DNA of 64,000 nucleotides. Source: Gramella sp. MAR_2010_147. GTDB lineage: Bacteria; Bacteroidota; Bacteroidia; Flavobacteriales; Flavobacteriaceae. The notes beneath the pieces were generated by a model. That model was not told the origin of the DNA. It made no database searches and saw only the letters and a program-made list of their open reading frames with translations. The stretch's first letter is position 1, and the number at the start of each line of letters is the position of its first letter. A program made the translations under genes and the position numbers. The stretch covers positions 1,798,001 through 1,862,000 of the forward strand of contig NZ_LT629741.1 in NCBI RefSeq assembly GCF_900105135.1. Reading direction: 5' to 3'. Below are positions 59,192-64,000 of the stretch, piece after piece.

Positions 59192-59922
59192 TAGACTTTT
59201 TTCCTGTTAAACAGACTTTTAAGCTTCATTTTAATTACCCCAAAAACGGCTTCAGAAATTATGGAGCCGCTCATTTTTGAAGTTCCTCGTGTCCTATCAG
59301 TAAATATCACCGGAACTTCTAAAATTTTAAAATTATGAAGATGAGCTTTGAACTTCATCTCTATCTGGAAAGCATACCCAACAAATTGAATTTTGTCAAG
59401 ATTAATAGTTTCCAGTACTCTTCTTTTATAACAAACAAAACCTGCCGTGGTATCCTGGATATCCATCCCGGTTATAAACCTGACATATCTGGATGCCAGC
59501 CAGGACATTAAAACCCTGTTCATTGGCCAGTTAATCACATTTACTCCTGTAATATATCTTGAACCAATGGCAACATCTGCCCCATCCCTTTTGCAGGTAT
59601 TATACAATCTTACCAGATCATTAGGATTATGAGAAAAATCGGCGTCCATTTCAAATATATATTCAAAATCTCTCTTTAACGCCCACTTAAAACCATGAAT
59701 ATAGGCGGTACCCAATCCCTGTTTCCCAACTCTCTCTTCAATGAACAATCTTTCCGGAAACTCAGCCTGCAGGGTTCTCACCCGGGTTGCAGTACCATCT
59801 GGAGAATTATCATCCACTACCAGAATATGAAATTTGCGACGTTGAGAGAACACGTTTCTTATAATGCGCTCTATATTCTCAATTTCATTAAAGGTGGGTA
59901 TAATAATTATCCCATTTACCAT
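59191..59922 (-). CDS. Polyprenol-phosphate mannosyltransferase (DPM1-like, GT2)
   Basis: 243 residues, GT2 fold. IIIPTFNEIENIERII, VVDDNSPDGTA (first Asp motif), EMDADFSHNPNDL (DxD) and IGSRYITGVNVINWPMNR are diagnostic for dolichol/polyprenol-phosphate mannose synthases. It transfers mannose from GDP-mannose to a polyprenyl phosphate for use on the outside of the membrane, for instance in protein O-glycosylation. ATG at 59922 is taken over a TTG at 59928. It heads the operon with pyrC and the DUF4296 gene. Confidence 0.93.
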   Translation of the reverse strand: MVNGIIIIPTFNEIENIERIIRNVFSQRRKFHILVVDDNSPDGTATRVRTLQAEFPERLFIEERVGKQGLGTAYIHGFKWALKRDFEYIFEMDADFSHNPNDLVRLYNTCKRDGADVAIGSRYITGVNVINWPMNRVLMSWLASRYVRFITGMDIQDTTAGFVCYKRRVLETINLDKIQFVGYAFQIEMKFKAHLHNFKILEVPVIFTDRTRGTSKMSGSIISEAVFGVIKMKLKSLFNRKKV

Positions 59923-59938
59923 TCCCAAATATTTTGCA

Positions 59939-59946
59939 CAAATGTA
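59939..59946 (-). promoter_or_regulatory. -7 promoter box (TACATTTG) for the mannosyltransferase-pyrC operon
   Basis: Fits TAnnTTTG on the minus strand, 16 bp before the ATG. Confidence 0.5.
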
Positions 59947-60002
59947 TGCAAATTAAAATTTCAAAACTTTAAGTATGGTCGTAGGAATAATGGTCAAAAT
60001 TT

Positions 60003-60010
60003 TACATTTG
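60003..60010 (+). promoter_or_regulatory. -7 promoter box (TACATTTG) for DUF4271-hemD
   Basis: Fits TAnnTTTG, 14 bp before the ATG at 60025. It rules out the long upstream frame starting at 59695. Confidence 0.55.
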
Positions 60011-60024
60011 TAAAAATTTATTTC

Positions 60025-60678
60025 ATGCAGGCGACAGAGCGAATTTATGAATATCAGGATTGGATTACCATTATTTTCCTGGCATGCTTTACTCTTCTTG
60101 TCCTTGCAAAATTATTATTCCCACAACGGTTCGAGGAATTTGCATCCCTTTTGAACTCCGGCAAATTTATAGCCTTTAAAGGAAAAGAGAATAAGGCTTT
60201 TCATGCTTTTAACATTTTATTATTGGGGATACAGGCTATAGCAATATCCCTGTTTCTACACATTGCGTATTCACACTTTTTTGAAACCTCCATATTAGAT
60301 TTTATATTGTATATACGTATACTAACTGCGTACCTATGTTTGATTCTCATAAAAGCAGGCATTGAAAAAATTATTGGAAATATTTTTGAGCTGGATGAAA
60401 AGATCGATTATTACCTGTTTCAGAAATTTAGCTATAGAAACTTCATCTCTCTTTTTATATTAGCCGCTTCTTTATTTTTAATCTACACCATAAATCCAAC
60501 TTCTTTAATCCTCGGTACCATAGGAATCCTGGCGATTCTAGCGAACGCTATTGGCCTAATTATCATATACAAAAGAAATCAAAGTGTACTTAGCGCTAAT
60601 TGGTTCTATTTTATTTTGTACCTTTGCGCACTTGAAATCGCCCCTTATATTATTTTGTACAAGCTTATTACAATTTAA
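60025..60678 (+). CDS. DUF4271 integral membrane protein
   Basis: 217 residues starting MQATERIYEYQDW with about six membrane helices and the phrase LDEKIDYYLFQKFSYRNFISLFIL, part of the DUF4271 pattern. Function unknown. It lies 24 bp before hemD and is probably co-transcribed. The frame can be extended upstream to 59695, but that part is antisense to the mannosyltransferase gene and reads as non-protein, and the -7 box at 60003 falls inside it. Confidence 0.8.
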   Translation: MQATERIYEYQDWITIIFLACFTLLVLAKLLFPQRFEEFASLLNSGKFIAFKGKENKAFHAFNILLLGIQAIAISLFLHIAYSHFFETSILDFILYIRILTAYLCLILIKAGIEKIIGNIFELDEKIDYYLFQKFSYRNFISLFILAASLFLIYTINPTSLILGTIGILAILANAIGLIIIYKRNQSVLSANWFYFILYLCALEIAPYIILYKLITI

Positions 60679-60702
60679 AAAGGATCTAATAAAGTTTAAT
60701 TT

Positions 60703-61449
60703 ATGAAAGTGAAAACAATTTTGGTTTCTCAGCCAGAACCTAAGGTAGAAAATTCACCTTATTTTGAGCTAGAGGAAAAGCAAAAAGTTAAAATTGATTT
60801 CATCCCCTTTATTCATGTTGAAGGCGTACCTTCTAAAGAAGTTAGACAACAAAAGGTTGATCTTACGGAGTACTCGGCCATTATTCTTACAAGCCGAAAT
60901 GCCGTTGACCATTTTTTTAGAATTGCTGAAGAAATGAGATTTAAAGTGCCAGACACTTTAAAGTATTTCTGCCTGAGTGAAGCAGTAGCATATTATCTGC
61001 AAAAATATGTAGTATACCGTAAGCGTAAGATCTATGTAGGGAAGAGAACTTTTGCTGAACTGGCACCACTAATTAAGAAGTATAAGAACGAAAAATTTCT
61101 TTTGCCTTCATCAGACATGCTTAAGCCTGATGTTCCAAAGACATTGAACAAGTTAGGTGTTGAATGGAAAAAAGCGGTTTTTTACAGAACAGTTGTAAGT
61201 GATCTTTCTCACCTGAAAGATGTGACCTATGATATTCTGGTATTTTTTAGCCCTAGTGGAATTAAATCTCTTTTTGAGAACTTCCCGGACTTTAAACAAA
61301 ATGATACACGAATTGCTGTTTTTGGAAATACTACCATTAAGGCAGCTAAAGAGCATGGTCTTGTTTGCAATATTAAAGCTCCAACTCCGGAGACTCCAAG
61401 TATGACCATGGCTATTAACAAATATATCACGCAAGTAAATAAGAAGTAA
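60703..61449 (+). CDS. hemD: Uroporphyrinogen-III synthase family protein
   Basis: 248 residues. Two-domain HemD fold with weak conservation as usual for the family: VKTILVSQPEPKVENSPYF, IDFIPFIHVEGV, YSAIILTSRNAVDHFF, FLLPSSDMLKPDVPKTL, VVFFSPSGIKSLF and IAVFGNTTIKAAKEHGL. It closes the tetrapyrrole ring with ring-D inversion in heme synthesis. The pairing with DUF4271 is a pattern I recall in flavobacteria. Ends at a terminator shared with pckA. Confidence 0.9.
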   Translation: MKVKTILVSQPEPKVENSPYFELEEKQKVKIDFIPFIHVEGVPSKEVRQQKVDLTEYSAIILTSRNAVDHFFRIAEEMRFKVPDTLKYFCLSEAVAYYLQKYVVYRKRKIYVGKRTFAELAPLIKKYKNEKFLLPSSDMLKPDVPKTLNKLGVEWKKAVFYRTVVSDLSHLKDVTYDILVFFSPSGIKSLFENFPDFKQNDTRIAVFGNTTIKAAKEHGLVCNIKAPTPETPSMTMAINKYITQVNKK

Positions 61450-61475
61450 TTCTTCTGGATTTATTTTAATAACAT

Positions 61476-61505
61476 AAAAAATCCGGTCAACAGACCGGAT
61501 TTTTC
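61476..61505. terminator. Bidirectional terminator between hemD and pckA
   Basis: ATCCGGTC/GACCGGAT stem with 4-nt loop and A/T runs on both sides. Confidence 0.92.
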
Positions 61506-61530
61506 ATTTTCAACATCTAACAATTTATCA

Positions 61531-63129
61531 CTATTCAACCGGAGCTCCGTTCAAAATCTCTTCATTAGCATACTCTTCAAATTTACTGAAGTTCTTTCTG
61601 AAGAAACTAGAAAGCTCTTTGGCTTTAAGATCATATGCATTCTGATCTTTCCATGTATTTTTAGGATTTAAAACCTCTGAAGGCACACCTTCACATGTCT
61701 TAGGCATTTCCAGACCAAAAATATCGTGCTTTTCATAATCTACATGATCAAGCTTACCTTCAAGTGCAGAACTAATCATCTCACGGGTATATTTAAGCTT
61801 CATTCTGCTTCCTACTCCATAAGGTCCACCTGTCCAGCCGGTATTTACAAGCCAGACATTTACATTGGCAGCCTTCATTTTCTTGCTGAGCATTTCAGCA
61901 TATTTGGTTGGATGGAGCGGCATAAAAGGTGCTCCAAAACAAGCTGAAAAACTTGGTACCGGCTCATCTACACCAGCTTCTGTTCCAGCTACCTTTGCCG
62001 TATATCCACTTATAAAATGATATGCAGCCTGGCCTGGTGTAAGCTTACTAATAGGAGGCAAAACACCAAATGCATCTGCCGTTAAGAAAAATATGTTTTT
62101 TGGATTTTCACCAGTAGACGGCTCCTGAATATTTTGAATATGATGTATTGGATAACTAACCCTAGTATTTTGGGTAATAGTGGTATTATCAAAATCTACA
62201 TCTCCATTCTCATCAAGAACAACATTCTCGAGTATTGCTCCCGGCTTGATCGCACGATATATATCAGGTTCATTTTCTTCTGAAAGGTTTATCACTTTCG
62301 CGTAACAACCTCCTTCAAAATTGAAAATAGTATTTTCTTCGGTCCAGCCATGCTCATCATCTCCAATAAGTTTACGCTCAGGATCTGCAGAAAGGGTGGT
62401 TTTTCCAGTTCCCGATAATCCAAAGAAAATTGCGGTATCACCATCTTCTCCAACATTCGCAGAACAATGCATTGGCAATGTCTTCTTGTAAACCGGAAGC
62501 ACAAAATTCAATGCAGAAAAAATTCCTTTTTTGATCTCTCCCGTATATCCAGTACCACCAATTAAAGCGATCTTTTTACTAAAATTGAGAATGGCGAAAT
62601 TTTCCTGCCTTGTTCCGTCTATTTCAGGATCGGCTTTAAAGCCTGGTGCATTTACAACCAGCCAGTCTTCCTTAAAATTGTCTAACTCTTCATCACCAGC
62701 ACGCAGGAACATATTAAATGCAAAAAGATTAGACCATGGATATTCATTTAAAACTCTAATATTCAATTGGTAATTATTATCTGCACAGGCATAAGCATCT
62801 CTGGCGTATACCTCTTTACCACTAAGATAATTAGTTACCTTATGGTAAAGTTTGTCAAATTTTTCCGGATCAAATGGAATATTAATGTCACCCCACCATA
62901 CTTTATCGCTTGTAACTTCATCTTTTACAATGAATCTATCCTTTGGTGATCTTCCTGTAAACTCCCCGGTATTCACGGCCAAAGCTCCAAATGAGCTCTC
63001 AACTCCCTGACCGAGTCTTAAAGTTTCCTGATGTAATTCCTGTGGAGATAGCTGATAATGTACTGTGGCATTATTGATTCCATAATCCTCTAACGAAATC
63101 GTTTTCGTAATTTGGGTGTTATCGACCAT
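61531..63129 (-). CDS. pckA: Phosphoenolpyruvate carboxykinase (ATP)
   Basis: 532 residues, ATP-using type. GEFTGRSPKDRF, phosphate-binding GLSGTGKTTLS, RKLIGDDEHGW (kinase-2-like Asp), and YHFISGYTAKVAGTE are signatures. Converts oxaloacetate to PEP in gluconeogenesis. The start MVDNTQITK at 63129 is preferred to a TTG at 63141 that adds only L-F-F. -7 box TATTTTTG at 63164-63171. Confidence 0.97.
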   Translation of the reverse strand: MVDNTQITKTISLEDYGINNATVHYQLSPQELHQETLRLGQGVESSFGALAVNTGEFTGRSPKDRFIVKDEVTSDKVWWGDINIPFDPEKFDKLYHKVTNYLSGKEVYARDAYACADNNYQLNIRVLNEYPWSNLFAFNMFLRAGDEELDNFKEDWLVVNAPGFKADPEIDGTRQENFAILNFSKKIALIGGTGYTGEIKKGIFSALNFVLPVYKKTLPMHCSANVGEDGDTAIFFGLSGTGKTTLSADPERKLIGDDEHGWTEENTIFNFEGGCYAKVINLSEENEPDIYRAIKPGAILENVVLDENGDVDFDNTTITQNTRVSYPIHHIQNIQEPSTGENPKNIFFLTADAFGVLPPISKLTPGQAAYHFISGYTAKVAGTEAGVDEPVPSFSACFGAPFMPLHPTKYAEMLSKKMKAANVNVWLVNTGWTGGPYGVGSRMKLKYTREMISSALEGKLDHVDYEKHDIFGLEMPKTCEGVPSEVLNPKNTWKDQNAYDLKAKELSSFFRKNFSKFEEYANEEILNGAPVE

Positions 63130-63163
63130 AAAAAAAAGCAATTCTGTTGTTTGTTTAGGCGTA

Positions 63164-63171
63164 CAAAAATA
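63164..63171 (-). promoter_or_regulatory. -7 promoter box (TATTTTTG) for pckA
   Basis: Fits TAnnTTTG on the minus strand, 34 bp before the ATG at 63129. Confidence 0.45.
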
Positions 63172-63208
63172 AAAATCTTATGAAGATAAAACGTTAAACA
63201 GAATCAAT

Positions 63209-63598
63209 TTATTTCTTTTTTAACTTTATGAATTTCAGGAGCAAAATCACCCAGCCAATGATCAAAAGGCTTCCGCCTAAAGGAGTTAATAATGCGATTG
63301 AAGTAAAATCTACAGCAAAAACGCTTCCCGTAGACAACAGGTATATAGAACCAGAAAAAAGAACAGTTCCTATCACTATAAGATAAAAAACAGTATTCAA
63401 TGTTTTTTCTGAAAATGATCCTGAAACTCCTATTATTAACAACAAAAAAGCATGATACATTTGAAATCTTACACCGGTTTCAAAAGAATTTAATGCATCT
63501 GTAGAGATCGTTCCTTTCAAACCATGAGCAGCAAAAGCGCCTAAAATTACTGCCAACAACCCGAAAAGTGTCCCGGCTACTAAAAATTTCCTGTACAT
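63209..63598 (-). CDS. DUF423 small integral membrane protein
   Basis: 129 residues with four membrane helices. GTLFGLLAVILGAFAAHGLKG at the N-terminus, FETGVRFQMYHAF and TPLGGSLLIIGW are the conserved DUF423 (YgdD-like) features. Function unknown. Reads in the same direction as pckA, 68 bp upstream of the pckA promoter region. Divergent from the partial gene at the right edge. Confidence 0.9.
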   Translation of the reverse strand: MYRKFLVAGTLFGLLAVILGAFAAHGLKGTISTDALNSFETGVRFQMYHAFLLLIIGVSGSFSEKTLNTVFYLIVIGTVLFSGSIYLLSTGSVFAVDFTSIALLTPLGGSLLIIGWVILLLKFIKLKKK

Positions 63599-63664
63599 AC
63601 TTTCAATTTTATTTGAATTAAAGTTTTAATACATTCGTCCAACTACACAAAACTAACTTAATTT

Positions 63665-64000
63665 ATGCGAGAAATTTTAATTGTGGGAGCAGGAAAATCT
63701 ACCTCTGTTCTTATAAATTACCTGCTAGAGCAGGCCGACAAAGAAGACCTTTTTTTAAGAATTGGAGATCTTGATATAGAAAATGCAAAAAAAGCCTGTA
63801 ACGACCATGCTAAATGTGAAGCTTTCCAACTTGATGTTTTTAAAGCTGAAAGCAGGGAGCCAGCCATAAAGAGGGCCGATATTATTATATCTATGCTCCC
63901 TGCCAGATTTCATATTCAAGTAGCAAAGGACTGCCTGAAATTTGGAAAGAACATGGTGACCGCTTCTTATGTGAGCGATGAAATGAAAGAACTGAATGAA
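63665..64000 (+). CDS. Saccharopine dehydrogenase family protein (partial, N-terminus)
   Basis: First 112 codons only; the gene leaves the window. MREILIVGAGKSTSVLINYLL is the Rossmann start with G-A-G-K, followed by RIGDLDIENAKKAC (a second strand ending in Asp), ADIIISMLPARFHIQVAKDCLKFGKNMVTASYVSDEM. This matches the saccharopine-reductase-like branch (Lys9 type) that works in lysine degradation or synthesis. A catabolic link with the glutaryl-CoA dehydrogenase gene at 37.4 kb is conceivable but unproven. Confidence 0.85.
   Translation, partial: MREILIVGAGKSTSVLINYLLEQADKEDLFLRIGDLDIENAKKACNDHAKCEAFQLDVFKAESREPAIKRADIIISMLPARFHIQVAKDCLKFGKNMVTASYVSDEMKELNE

Noticed and set aside
59695-60024. 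110-residue N-terminal extension of the DUF4271 protein
   Set aside because: It is antisense to the mannosyltransferase gene, reads as non-protein, and contains the -7 box of the true gene at 60003-60010.

Overview
The window is a chromosomal segment of a marine-type flavobacterium (Bacteroidota, Flavobacteriaceae; gene content and protein sequences look closest to the Gramella/Christiangramella group, which is an inference from memory, not a search). Supporting signs are the AT-rich sequence, an alternative complex III respiratory module, a type IX secretion (T9SS) sorting domain, a TonB-dependent receptor next to a surface lipoprotein, DUF4296/DUF4271/DUF5916 proteins, an UpxY-type antiterminator, and the Bacteroidota promoter signature TTG-N19-TAnnTTTG. 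Two textbook copies of that promoter occur (before rplM and before tRNA-Gln), and a TAnnTTTG -7 box can be placed in front of many other genes. There is no prophage, CRISPR array, intact insertion sequence or rRNA operon.

Layout. 1-2.2 kb: actB (cut by the window edge) and actA of alternative complex III, minus strand. 2.4-7.5 kb: a SPOR protein, then the rimP-nusA-infB operon on the minus strand, with a terminator-like hairpin in the rimP leader. 7.7-14.4 kb: universal stress protein, AsmA-like protein, phosphatase, small proteins, and a response regulator/CHASE-PAS histidine kinase pair. 14.6-18.2 kb: a sugar-nucleotide/polysaccharide cluster (upxY-like, UDP-glucuronate 4-epimerase type, rfbA, rfbB) ending in the orphan C-terminus of an outer-membrane protein. 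18.57 kb: tRNA-Gln. 18.8-32.3 kb: a large DUF2723 (TMEM260-like) membrane protein, deacetylase, a cysteine-less thioredoxin, phosphoesterase, glycosylasparaginase, polA, lipoprotein and a DUF5916 protein. 33.2-36.2 kb: rplM-rpsI, rpsB, tsf with structured leaders. 36.4-45.1 kb: trmN6, glutaryl-CoA dehydrogenase, DUF3050, and an iron-sulfur/redox block (mrp, nfu, TrxR-like FNR, [2Fe-2S] ferredoxin), then ATL, a LysE-type exporter and trmB. 45.2-53.5 kb: MurG-like glycosyltransferase, phoR-phoB-like two-component system, and divergently a TonB-dependent receptor, a tandem-duplicated beta-helix lipoprotein and a tiny T9SS-tail protein. 53.5-64 kb: LuxE-like protein, tyrS, epimerase, DUF4296-pyrC-polyprenyl-P-mannose synthase, divergent DUF4271-hemD, pckA, DUF423, and the start of a saccharopine dehydrogenase family gene.

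Most notable signal: the intergenic region between the phoB-like gene and the TonB receptor holds six 7-bp half-sites resembling NTAACAN, spaced exactly 11 bp apart (48027-48088) and ending about 20 bp before a degenerate -7 box. This is the architecture of a Pho box array and predicts that the receptor and its duplicated lipoprotein form a phosphate-starvation-controlled outer-membrane uptake module.

Other structure not explained by ordinary genes: seven intergenic clusters of REP-like palindromes, a structured rpsB leader, two inverted repeats beside tRNA-Gln, and two small protein genes (59 and 31 codons). In six genes a TTG used as a longest-ORF start lies inside or beside the -7 promoter box, so the real ATG start is downstream.
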